A stretch of 64,000 nt of DNA, taken from Cryptomeria japonica (lineage: Eukaryota; Streptophyta; Pinopsida; Cupressales; Cupressaceae). The notes below the pieces were generated by a model. That model did not search any database. It was not told where the DNA came from and saw only the letters and a program-made list of their open reading frames with translations. The position numbers and the translations under genes are program-made. The DNA lies in assembly GCF_030272615.1 (NCBI RefSeq), contig NC_081414.1, forward strand, positions 304,688,164-304,752,163, given 5' to 3'. Every line of letters begins with the position of its first letter. Position 1 is the stretch's first letter. Of the stretch, positions 21,990 through 32,588 are shown piece by piece.

Positions 21990-23624
21990 GACTTGTGTCT
22001 CAGAACATAAATGATTTCCAATGCAAGATCTTTATTCTAACTTGTCTGAATTGCTTAATGTCTTTTTATTTTGTTGCAGGTTTTATACACCATCGGTCGT
22101 GTCAAATTATTCCTAATATCATCACCTATAAAAAATTGAGAAAACAAAGTGAGGAATAATAAATTTTGTTTACCCCTGTGACAAGTTGGCATTTAGGATC
22201 ATTAGCCATGGCATTTTGGCAACTTTTGTTTGGTAATAATGATATTAAATGCACCCCATTTGTATAGATTATCAAGCCTTTTCTACCCTGTGTGAAATCA
22301 ACAATCTCATGGAATCAATATAAATGGTTTTTTTTGGAAGATCTATTTCTGGACACTTGGCCCCCAATTTATCATTATGTGAGCAATAGTCACCTCTCCT
22401 TTTTTCAGATGATGGATTTCCACATGAACTTGCAACATTCAGTGAAATTAAGTTGTAGGGTGATGATGACGAGGTGTACAAACCAAGGACACTTGGAGCC
22501 AATTGGACAAAGCTGCTACGAATTCTCAATTGCTCGCTCGTGTTAGGATTTTTCAATTGCAGATCAAATCTAACACATGTATAAGGTTCAATTAAATATG
22601 GCTCTCCAAGACTTTACTCGAAAAATATTTCTTTCATCTTTGATGGATCCATGGCATTTAGAATTGTTTTGCGGGGAGGTTTCCATGTAATCTGGTTGTA
22701 GGGGAATGCAATTCCTCCCTGCCTTAACGAAGCCTTTTCTATCCCATGTGTTAACATTGATTGGGCGGTTTGCACAATTTGGGGGGGAAATTGGATATTT
22801 GCTAACCCCTTCGCTCCTCCCTCAGTGGCCATGTCGAGATTGGCATAAATGATTATGGATCTTTCTTACTCGGCAAACTTCACCAAACTTTTGATCGGCT
22901 CCTTCACGCATACCTCTATATTCACTTGGGAGGAATTAAACACTCAGCTAGCCAACTATGATATCCGCAGAGGTGATGCTATGCTTAGTGGGGTCTTCAA
23001 TAGGGTTGATATTATGCAGGACCCAGTTGTGAGGTCGGTTTACATTTCCTTTATGAATGGTATGTAATATGCTTCACCTTCCCCTTTCCTTCACTGGATG
23101 CAATCATATGCATTTCATATTGGGGAGCCATTGTTCTTAAATATAGTCACTAAATTCAATGCAATATGGGAGATATTTTCTCATGCCCTGGTAGACCCTC
23201 ATGGTCATTGGCTATCATTTCCTCAACCAACAGATGTTGCCTTATCTCAGGAGTTAGGAAATGGTTTTTGAAATTTATAATGGAGGCTTCTAGCACCAAT
23301 TTTGATCAATGGATGGGTAAGCTCCACCAACCCAGCTCTCTGCCTCGAAGCTTCTGAAGCAATCACCGATTAGGAGGGACCTCAAGGAGATCAATCCGGA
23401 CCGGTCAACAAGAGTAAACATAATGGAAACACAAGGACATGATGGAGGAAATGCAGAACAGATTGAATTATGTCATGAAAACTGATTACAACCAACTGGT
23501 AACAATCGGATTACAGAAACTCGCTCACAGGCCTATTAAAACATGCTCAAAATATAGAACAAGTCACAATCGGGACCTCAAGTCTTAAGATCTATCTTCT
23601 ATTCTCAGTCTAACTTCTTGGTTA
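21990..23624. other. Unassigned region left of element C
   Basis: There is no recognised gene here. Short open frames occur on both strands, none with a motif I know. At 22,560-23,110 the composition is less AT-rich, with several short coding-like pieces (for example 22,849-23,067 on +). From about 23,340 the sequence has caatcgg / ccggtc motifs. Similar motifs reappear right of element C at 42,370-42,512, so both sides may be one older repeat split by element C. Confidence 0.4.
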
Positions 23625-23629
23625 AATTC
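23625..23629 (+). repeat. Element C target-site duplication, left copy (AATTC)
   Basis: AATTC directly precedes the left LTR. The right flank is CATTC (42,140-42,144), matching at four of five positions, so one copy has mutated. Confidence 0.75.
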
Positions 23630-25018
23630 TGATGCCCTACAAAGTCGACAAGGTTAGTCTAAGATAAATAACACACAACACACAAGAAACCGTTAGTGTT
23701 ATTCAATCAAAAACTAATCTAAACATGCATATCAAGAGAGACACTAAAATCATGCTAATATATCTAACTAATGAAACAAAGATAATGAGGCATCTCCAAA
23801 TGCCTCTTAGCATGTTCTTAGCTCCTTCTCCCTTGTTCCTCTCCTCTCCAAGCTCCAAAATAGTGTAGCTCTCAACGGCTTTTTGCACTATGGATGCTTA
23901 TGGAGGATTGAGATTGTAGTATTGTGCTCCAAATGTAAAATGAAAAGCTAATATCAAGCTATTGATGCTAAAATGATTTATTTTAACCAAAATGACAATA
24001 CATGAGTTTGCTATGCTAAATGCTCTCTAAAATGCCTATAGGTTAAATGCATACAAGTTTTCAGGAGCTGGATTATGAAGAAATGGGTTCTATTTATAGA
24101 AAAAAATGGAGCAATGGATGGTTGAGATTGAGCAATCTCAATAAGGGTCAAGATTAAATGATTTCAAATCCATGTGAGGGCTTTCAACCCAATCCCAGGA
24201 TGACAAGTGTCAATGTGAGATGGGTTGAGAGGGGAGGGAATAAGCATTAAATGCCTGATATGACTTTGGGAGTTAATGTCAAGGTTGGTTGAATGAATAA
24301 ACGCTTTATTCAAAGAATAAAGCTTTTATCCAATGGATAAACTCTTGTGCAAATGTGAAATGGATGAATATGGTCAAAACAATAAATGTTTGGGGGGACA
24401 AGTTTGAAATAACCATAAATGGTTATGTAAGAGCCATAAATGGTCATGTAAGAGCCATTAGTGGTCTTGGAAGACTTTTGGGGGTTAATTTGTTGAACAC
24501 ACAAAGCATTAAATGTTTTTCAAAGACTTTGGAGTCTTTAAGAAGTGACTCCATTTTGCTTAGGAATGTGACAATAATTAGGAGATGGATTAGGCTAATT
24601 AGGAAGGGGTTAGAAGAATCTAGAAGGGGATTAGATTTTTGCAAGTGGATTTGGTGGGTGAGGGAAAATAGGATTTTATAAAAATAAAAATTCATTTATT
24701 TCAATAAATGTGTGCAAGTTGCATTTGTAGGAAAATGCAAGTGGGGTAGGGATAATGATTTAAATAAATGTTTTATTTAATTTATTGAAAAGAGGAAAAG
24801 GGGATTTTATTAAATAAATAGATTTTATTTATTTAATTGGTTTGAATTTGATTTAATGAATTAATTAAAATAAATTGAATAATTTATTTAATTAATAGAA
24901 GAATGTTTGGGGATGAATTAATTAAATATTAATTTAATTAACTGGTGGCTAGTGCATTTTTAATCAAATAAATATCAAATATTTATTTAATTAAGCTGGA
25001 CAGATTTGTGTGACTACA
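23630..25018 (-). repeat. Element C 3' LTR (left copy)
   Basis: On + it reads TGATGCCCTAC to GTGACTACA, and on the element's own strand TGTAGTCAC to GGGCATCA. It is a direct repeat of 40,752-42,139 with about 98% identity by eye. Short A/T-rich segments of ttaattaaat type dominate its start on the element strand (about 24,700-25,000 on +). Confidence 0.94.
24090..24099 (-). promoter_or_regulatory. TATA box in the element C 3' LTR
   Basis: On the minus strand the sequence is CTATAAATAG, a perfect plant TATA box. It is conserved in the other LTR at 41,212-41,221. The position, about 920 bases into the LTR on the element strand, would place the transcript start (U3/R border) about 30 bases further on. 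Confidence 0.65.
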
Positions 25019-25035
25019 TTTGCCCCTCTTTGAAA
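25019..25035 (-). promoter_or_regulatory. Element C polypurine tract
   Basis: On the minus strand aaagaggggcaaa lies directly before the 3' LTR start TGTAGTCAC. It is purine-rich with one interrupting C. It fixes the element orientation as minus. Confidence 0.8.
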
Positions 25036-25565
25036 CGGTGCGGTTTATCGCGTTGTTTCAAAGAAAGAAAAACTGGTGTGAAGAAAATGCCCCTTAAAAT
25101 GTAAATTTAATGGATGGTATGCCCCCTCGAGAGATGGGCCGAAAAATTTTGAAAAATTGGGCGATCTCTTGAAAAAGAATGAAAATTGGCAGGGTGGTAG
25201 AAGAGAAGGAGTTAGCCATATGGGTGAAAAATAGAAAAAATCGAGGGTAAAATGGAGAAATGAGGGGCTCCGGAAGTTCACGGGGACCACAGCGGTTAGC
25301 GGGGTGAAGTTACAGTGACAGCGAAGGGTATAAATGGGGAGAAAGGGATGAAAACAGGATCATTTGTGACCGCGACCAGTGTGAAATCAGAGCTCTGATA
25401 GGGACATTTTGAAGGAGTGAGCAGCAGTCAGGATGTCGATACCAATTGCAGAGCACAGATTTAAGCGAGTCTAACGGTTCCAGCGCCCAGACGACTACGG
25501 ATCAGCGGTACGCAAATTCAAAATTTTAATTTGTATGCATTTTTTATATGTTTTTAGCTTAGTCC

Positions 25566-25910
25566 AAGTCGAGTTGGAGCAAGAGCGCTGGAACTATGGT
25601 TTTGGCGCTTTTGCTCCATGAACTAGCGCTACTATGCCGCAATGGCGCTATTGCCCCATTGTTTGAGCGCTTTTGTTTTTTGTAGCGCTATTGTATGCAA
25701 ATTTAAGCGTTGTTGATGAATAAGTGCTATTAAGGGCATGTTTGAGGGCTTTTGAACTTTATTAGCGCTACTGTGTAGTTGTGTTAGCGCATTTGTAGTT
25801 TGAGTGCTTTTGGATAGCTGATTGAGCGCTTTTGTTAGGGGTGTAGCGCTATTGTTTGGAAACTAGTGTTTTTGTTGGTATAATAGCGCTTTTGTTTTAG
25901 GATAAAGAGA
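25566..25910 (+). repeat. Array of aGCGCTttTG motifs near the 3' end of element C
   Basis: Eleven GCGC cores, mostly agcgct or ggcgct followed by attg or tttg, are spaced about 20 bases apart, with at least five decayed versions (aagcgttg, agtgctatt, agggctttt and similar) between them. Examples are near 25,584, 25,605, 25,625, 25,644, 25,667, 25,684, 25,764, 25,825, 25,845 and 25,885. It lies about 550 bases from the LTR and upstream of the antisense PMD ORF. The same motif in reverse complement forms the array at 40,425-40,670. Confidence 0.88.
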
Positions 25911-26155
25911 TGCCCCAGTTTGGATGAAGAAAAATCTTTCGATGTCAATGATGGATGGATGGCGATGTGAAGTGGGAGTTGTTTTGAACCATAGCAGCCT
26001 GATGAGACTTAGGTCATTAGGATAAATGTCTGTGGAAGTCTAGGTTGCCATGATTGCTTACCTGTTGAGACTCGAAGATACTTGATCAAAGTATCTGTTG
26101 ATAGTCTAGGTTTAAACTTAAGAAAGTTTGAAAACAAAACAACTGATGGTGATTG

Positions 26156-28126
26156 ATGAATGTCCACGGGTAGGAGGAGCTGGGTGTGTTGCAGTTACAT
26201 GAGTGACATCCTGCGACACAGGGGTTGCGGGATCGATTGACACAGGCGGAGATAGACTGCATTGCCGCGACTAGACTATATCAGGTGATGCACATGCCCG
26301 TGATTCATATGAATCACGGATTTATCATAGCACTAGCAAAGTGGTGGCACAACGAGACGTGCACCTTCCATTTGGCATAGGGGGAGATGACAGTGACCCT
26401 AGAGGATGTGTGGTACATCCTGCGGATTCCAATTTGGGGGGAGCTAGTCACATATGATAGATACTAGGGGACTCTTGCAGTGTAGAGGATTTTTGATGAG
26501 GATGTTTTCATTGATGATGGCTCCATTGCCTAGGAAGAGATAGCGGCATTATATGAGCCTCTTCCAGTAGTTTTGTCCGGCATTGTGGGAGGATTATTGT
26601 GTCTTGATAGGCGCTCGCATGGTCTAGCCATCAGATGGGAACAAGTGATAGAGATGATGATGATCGAGGGGACCCGATTTGCATGGGGGTCGTGTGTGCT
26701 GGCGCACCTGTACCAGAAGCTCCATGAGGTGGTTTACTGGGAGAGGGGTTCCTTAGCAGTGGGCATGATGCTGCTACATTTTTGGGCCTGGGAGCATCTA
26801 CTAGTGACTCGACCAGTGAGTTTGAGATTCCGGGCAGTGGATCAGCCATACATGTTCATGTATAGCGACATGATGAGTCAACCCCACTTGGGGAAGTTAG
26901 AGTGGTGGCGGCGGGTGCTGGACGATCTGGATACAATGATATGGCGACCATACTTGGAGTGTGATCCATGGGATGATGATGCAGAGGCCCTGCCTTACGT
27001 TTTTATGACTTGATTCTTTATTGGGAGGACCTCATACCATGTGGAGAGACAGGTGCCTGAGAGAGTGCTGAGACAGTTTGGACGGCAGTAGGGACTGCAT
27101 AGTGGATTAGGAGAGTATGCTCAAGTTATTTGGGAGAGGTACGCATGGGGGCCAGTGCTACCCTATGATCAGGCAATGGCAGAGTTCCGGACACTGCAGG
27201 TGAGACCATGGGACATACGACCAAGGGTCATGGATGCAGGTGTTACAGATGAGTACACGCAGTACCGGTCAGCGCACCCAATCTTACGGATCTCTGATCT
27301 AGCAGAGCCGATCCTGGATTTTGAGGATGAGAGGGGATAGAGATGGAGGAGGGTAGGAGGCCGAGGACCGAGGGTAAGTGGAGGAGATGGAGGAGGAGGA
27401 GGTGGAGGAGGTGGAGGAGGAGGAGGGTTGGGGATGCGGAGTCAGCGGAGAGGGAGAGGTGGACTGCCTCTACAGATATCACAGGGACCATTGATACAGG
27501 GAGGAGTTCAGCTGAGTGGGAGGGGGATGGAGAGGGATATCTCGATGGATAGAGGGGAGGGGACTACTGGAGAGGGTGGTGCAGGTGAGGCGGCTATGGA
27601 TACCAGGGAGGGAGCCACTGGAGATCTGCGAGATCATATGATAGTACGTTTGCAGACTCGGATAGAGGATTTGGAGGCGGAGGTGGCAGCTAGGGATGTG
27701 CAGCTATTTGCACGGGAGTTAGAGCTGGCAGTGGTGCTGCGGGAGAGGGATAGTGCAGTGGAGAGATTGGTAGAGCCACAGGAGAGAGTGCGGGTTGGAG
27801 TAGGAGCACAGGGGCCTACGGGGGAGGTGATGAGGGAGATGCGACGAGCACAGGAAGAGATAGACTACTGGCGGGGTTTATATGAGCAGGTGGTGCCATT
27901 TAGTCAGCGAGCTCTTAGTTATTCTCAGATGTGGCAGGCCAGATCAGACCGATTGCAAAGGGTGCAGAGCAGTGGGGGTGTGATGGGTCCTCTGCGGAGG
28001 GATAGATCAGGGGATGCAGGAGGGAGTGGTGGGTCGATGAGGCCTCCACGGAGAGATGGATCAGGTGGTGCGGGCACCAGTGGGGGAGTAGGTGGTGGAA
28101 TAGCATCTAGCCAGAGTGGCATTTGA
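26156..28126 (+). pseudogene. Antisense ORF of element C: plant mobile domain (PMD, aminotransferase-like) protein
   Basis: One reading frame runs from ATG 26,156 to TGA 28,124-28,126 (656 codons), opposite to gag-pol. The first 400 codons match the PMD pattern: ELGVLQLHE, LRDRLTQAEID, NHGFIIALAKWW, ETCTFHLA, GEMTVTLEDVWYILRIP, a central Trp-rich region and FFIGRTSYHVERQVPERVLRQFG. The C-terminal part has a Gly run (about 27,375-27,425), an Arg/Gly-rich stretch, a likely coiled coil (DLEAEVAARDVQLFARELEL) and a Gly/Ser tail. In-frame stops occur at 26,171, 26,204, 26,378, 26,465, 26,483, 26,531, 27,011, 27,089 and 27,338, seven of them TAG, without frameshift. PMD proteins include host MAIN/MAIL1 and are also carried by transposons. 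What they do for the element is unknown. Confidence 0.82.
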
Positions 28127-30752
28127 GAGAGCATTTTTGCATATATGTGTTGTATCATTGTTTTATTTTTTGGACTGTATCTTGGATGGCTCTTGGTAGC
28201 CGATTTTGTAGACTTCATTGTACTCTGATATATGAGATGATATATATGAGGAGATCCCATATTTTGATGATATGCAGTTGATATGTATGGATGTTTATGT
28301 AGGATGATGAGTTATTGCTTAGATGGATATGTGTACATGTATGCATTTGATGAGATGTTTCTTGTATGCATGTTTTTATGATGATTTATGATGTGGGATA
28401 CTGACATATGAATGCAGGTTTATATATGTATGATTTGTTTGATTTTTGATGTAATGCTTTATGTATGTAATGCTATGATGATGATGTATGCTTATGATGA
28501 TTTATGAACAGGATGGTGTTGTTTTCTATGCAATTATATTTTATGCGATGATTTAATGCAATGGTGGAATGAATGATGTTATGTATGGATATGCATCTAG
28601 ATGTTTTTGGTATGGATGTAATATGGATAAACAAAATGTAAAGTACAAATGTTTATATGATAATGCCTAAATGAATGCATATGTAAAATGGATATATATA
28701 AAATGGTATGAACCAATGTGTTTCGGAAACAAATGGATTTATGATTTTAAATGCTTAAATATGATTTAAGTAAGAATGATAATGTGATGATACTATAACT
28801 TATAGGTTTAATAACGGCACCTTAATGCAATTAAAAAGAGGATAATGAATGTAATGTGAATGAATCCTAAAATGATCATAATAAGGTACTTAATAATGAA
28901 TGAATGCACCTTTTAACTATAAATGAATGTATGCAATAGTTAAATGATAAAGGATAATGAAATGATGATGGATAATTGACACTAAATGAATGTCTAGTAA
29001 ATGTTTTAAAACAATCCAAGATAATTCGATCCCACAAATGAATCTAATTATTTTATGATTGATGCAATGATGCAAATGATTAATGAAAACTAATGTCAAA
29101 AATGAACTATATGCAATGTTAAGTTAAAAAATGACATGAATGTACTTAATGCAAGATGCAACTAAATGCGATGATGATATGACCATGAGGAATGCAAGGT
29201 TTTTAAGACTTTGTATGATGCCTTGATGATGTATCAGAGTACTCGGTCGTGATTGTATCCAAGACCAGCTTAATTTTCACATTTGCATATAAATCCTATA
29301 TATGAATGAGTGAATGGATGGGTGATATGCAACGGAATGCAACATATAAACAAATGAGATGAAATGACGATCCATAGTGCTCTATTTTCATCATTGAACT
29401 TTAAAATGTTGGAAGAGAATACAAGCATCTTGACATAATGATTCAAGATTACCTGAGTATTTCTTACATGGATTTTATATAGCAAGTTAATACAAACGAC
29501 TTGATATAAGGGTCAAGTCGACCAGAGTATTGCTTGCGGAACAGACAAGGATTATCTCCGTTCATGCATGACTTGGATCTTCCTCCTTGATCTTAGGCTG
29601 ATCATATCCTGAGACAAGTGCATACTGTAATAAGAGATAAAACCTTTATCCAGTTTGGATGAGGTAGGAGGAACCAAAGAAAGAGCATTGTACCTACAAA
29701 CAAATAGTATATACATAAAGAATAAAGAATATGGATCCTTGGTAATGGTTCATGCTCATATGGTCGAGGTAAAGAATATGGATCCTTGGTAATGGTTCAT
29801 GCTCATATGGTCGAGGTATACGCTGTAGTCAGCAAGTCATAGTGATCTATGACTGTATTTTTGCCTATGATCATGTAACTTAGTGAACTTCCCATGTAGA
29901 CACCATTAGTACATGCCCCAAAACTTCATTGGAAATAATGTGCAAATGATACAAAACAATGCTGAAAGATCCCGATACAGATAAACGAATGATTGTACTC
30001 ACAAATCAACCCAGTATTTGATAGCTTAACATAATTTTCTTGTCAAAGAAAATGTCACTTTTGTCTTTGTTTTGGTAAGGAAGGATGCATCCTTGTTGAA
30101 GACAGTTTTGAGTGTTGATGTTGATTGTATGGTTGATTGGTAAATGGTCATCATGTGAGTATTTTGTCAATGTTTGTTTTGGTATTTGCATAGATGAGTA
30201 TGTACAAGGTTTTGCCATGTTTTTGTGTGATTTTCGATGTTTTCTGATGTTTTTGGATTTTGTGAGACATTTTGAATGTTTTTGAAATTTTGCGAGATAT
30301 TTTTGAATGTTTTTGGAATTTTTTATGATTGTTTGGAATGAAGAACTTAATGAATAATAAGACAATGTAGAATCCACTTCCATCAATAGGTTAAGGGCAT
30401 TGCCCCCAGTTTAGACATGACTATGAAAAAGCGGGATGCAAGACACATGGAGTACTTTCTTAATTGCAGATGAATAACAAGCCATGGTCTTGGACAGATG
30501 GATGTATGTATGAAGTAGATGTGATCGCAATAAGTCTGAAAGACAATGGAGTCATAGCCTTTATGAGTGGCGCATGTTTGCCAGGTTTTCACCATCGTAC
30601 TTACCCAAGGTGCCACCGAAGTGGTTGTTCACCGTTTGGATGCATGATTTTTCTCTTACTCTTTTTGGTGTTTTTTGTATTTTCTTCAGGTCATTTATCT
30701 GGATGTTTTTGGTATTTTCTGGTATGTAGGGGAGCCTGATGCTCTGTACAGC
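28127..30752. other. Element C 3' spacer, AT-rich
   Basis: No gene is seen. The first 1.1 kb is low-complexity DNA rich in atgatg / tgtatg words. A perfect 47-bp tandem duplication lies at 29,724-29,817. At about 30,215-30,330 the phrase tgtttttgaaatttt(g) recurs several times. Long 3' untranslated spacers are usual in Tat elements. Confidence 0.7.
29724..29817. repeat. Perfect 47-bp tandem duplication
   Basis: Two adjacent identical units (29,724-29,770 and 29,771-29,817) start aaagaatatggatcc and end atggtcgaggt. It lies in the 3' spacer of element C. The perfect identity suggests a recent slip or unequal exchange. Confidence 0.93.
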
Positions 30753-31900
30753 TTAGGTATAAAACCTTTTGAGGTGCATGTTGTTGATTGGATCTGCAAG
30801 CAGTTCTCCTTCTGATGTAGCCAACTGATATGCCCCAGACCCAAATACAGCAGTGATAACATATGGGCCTAGCCAGTTTGATTCAAACTTGCCCTGATGT
30901 TCTCTGTTTGGTTGATTACGAGGATTTTCTCAAAGAACAAGATCACCTACCTTGAATGTACGAGGTCTAACTCGGTGATTGTAGCTTCTGCTCATGCGCT
31001 GCTGATAAGCTTTGAGATGGTTGTATGCAGCTTGTCGCTTCTCATCAAGTAACTCTAAGTCCTGAAGATGGGATACTCTGTAGGCTTTGTCATCGATGAG
31101 ATTACGCAAGGAAACCCGTAATGATGGTATCTGGACCTCAATAGGCAAGATAGCTTCGGCACCATAGACCAATGAGTAGGGAGTTGTGCCTATAGGGGTT
31201 CGAATGCTAGTTCGATATGCCCATAGTGCTGGATTCAATTGAACGTGCCAATCACGACCGGCATCATTAAATGTCTTCTTTAGGATCCGCAATATGTTTT
31301 TATTCGATGCTTCAGCCTGACCATTGCCTTGTGGGTAATAGGGAGTGGAAAAGCGGTGTTGGATATGAAATTTCTCACAAAGTTCGCGGACATCCTAATT
31401 TTTGAAAGGAAGACCGTTATCTGTGATGATGGACATGGGCACACCATACCGGCAGATGATGTAGTTGAGGATGAATGAGGCGATCTGCTTGTCGGTGACT
31501 TGGGTAAGTGGAACAACTTCGATCCACTTTGTGAAATATTCAGTGGCAGTAATAATGAATTTATGACCGTTGGATGAAGATGGATGGATTTTACCCATAA
31601 GGTCAAGGCCCCATTGACAAAAAGGCCATGGTGTCATGATGGGTTGTAGTTCCTGTGTTGGTGCATGTATTAGGTCGCCATGAACTTGACATTTCTTGCA
31701 TTTTCTGACAAAGTAGTAGGAATCCTTTTCCATAGATGGCCAATAGTATCCATTGCGCAGGAGTTTCTTGGCTAGTGACGGACCACTTGAGTGAGTCCCA
31801 CAAATTCCTTCATGTACTTCTTCTAAGGCCTTTGTTATCTCATCTTGTTCCAAACATCGAAGGAGAGTACCATCAAGACCACGGCGGTATAAGGTTTCAG
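30753..31900 (-). pseudogene. pol: Element C integrase
   Basis: The HHCC finger is present (HEGICGTHSSGPS, YYFVRKCKKCQVHG, about 31,680-31,830). The DDE core is present: Asp in WGLDLMG (about 31,600), Asp in ITDNG (about 31,415) and Glu in GQAEASN (about 31,315), so the catalytic residues are kept. WAYRTSIRTPIGTTPYSLVYGAEA and the C-terminal YQLATSEG to LKRFYT complete the domain. There is no chromodomain. TAG 31,395 and TGA 30,930 interrupt it. It would insert the cDNA and leave the 5-bp duplication seen here. Confidence 0.88.
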
Positions 31901-32588
31901 CAATAATGGTATATCGAGCAGTTTGGCGAATGAAGGTTTTACGTTGGTTATTCGATTGGTTGGGAGGAAGGGTGTGATCGCGGAGATAGGTGTAGAATTC
32001 ACCGTACCATGGGGAGCCAGAACCAACAAGGCGACATATCATTTCGAATTCAGGGATATCATAAGTGGGAATCCAAAGCTGTTCTACCAAGAACTTGTAG
32101 CGTGTTGAATTTTGTGGAAGATCTAGGAGAGATGCGATGGTAGCCATGGCATCAGCAGCTCGATTCTGATCTCTTGGTATCTGCTCAAAAGTGATAGTAG
32201 TAAATGATGTCTTTAGAGTGTCCACCATTTGCTTATATGGCATAAGCTTATCATCCTTGGTCTGATATTCATCTGTTGCTTGTCGAATGACAAGTTGGGA
32301 GTCGCCATATACTTGGAGTTCTTGTAATTTCCATTGTACGGCTAACCTGAGTCCCGTGATCAAGGCCTCATACTCTGCTATGTTGTTTGTGCATGGAAAT
32401 GTGAGCCTGTAAGACTTCGAGATGTTGTCACCGTGAGGTTAGATAAACAGAATGCCTACCCCCGAGCCATGCCTGGTGTACGAGCCATCAAAGTATAGTT
32501 TCCATGGTTGTGTTGTTGTGATCATGAATATCTCTTCGTCTGGAAAATTGGAAATGAGAGGTGCATCGGCCAACTGATCTGCAATAAC
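31900..32588 (-). pseudogene. pol: Element C second, archaeal-type RNase H
   Basis: At about 32,130-32,510 the frame reads WKLYFDGSY, GSGVGILFI, TNNIAEYEALITGL, VYGDSQLVIRQ and RDQNRAADAMATIA. These are the four acidic positions (D, E, D, D) of the archaeal-type RNase H that Tat-lineage elements carry after their original RNase H. All four look intact. One TAA at 32,439 breaks the frame. It would remove the RNA strand of the RNA/DNA hybrid in place of the decayed first domain. Confidence 0.85.

Noticed and set aside
24355-24681. Open frame present in both LTRs of element C (also 41,486-41,803)
   Set aside because: It appears twice only because LTRs are duplicated; it is on the strand opposite to the element transcript and shows no motif.
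27375-27425. (GGA)n simple repeat as an independent feature
   Set aside because: It encodes the Gly run of the PMD ORF, in frame, and needs no separate explanation.
27925-28260. Minus-strand open frames opposite the PMD ORF
   Set aside because: They are Pro/His-rich antisense reading of Gly/Arg/Asp codons; no domain.
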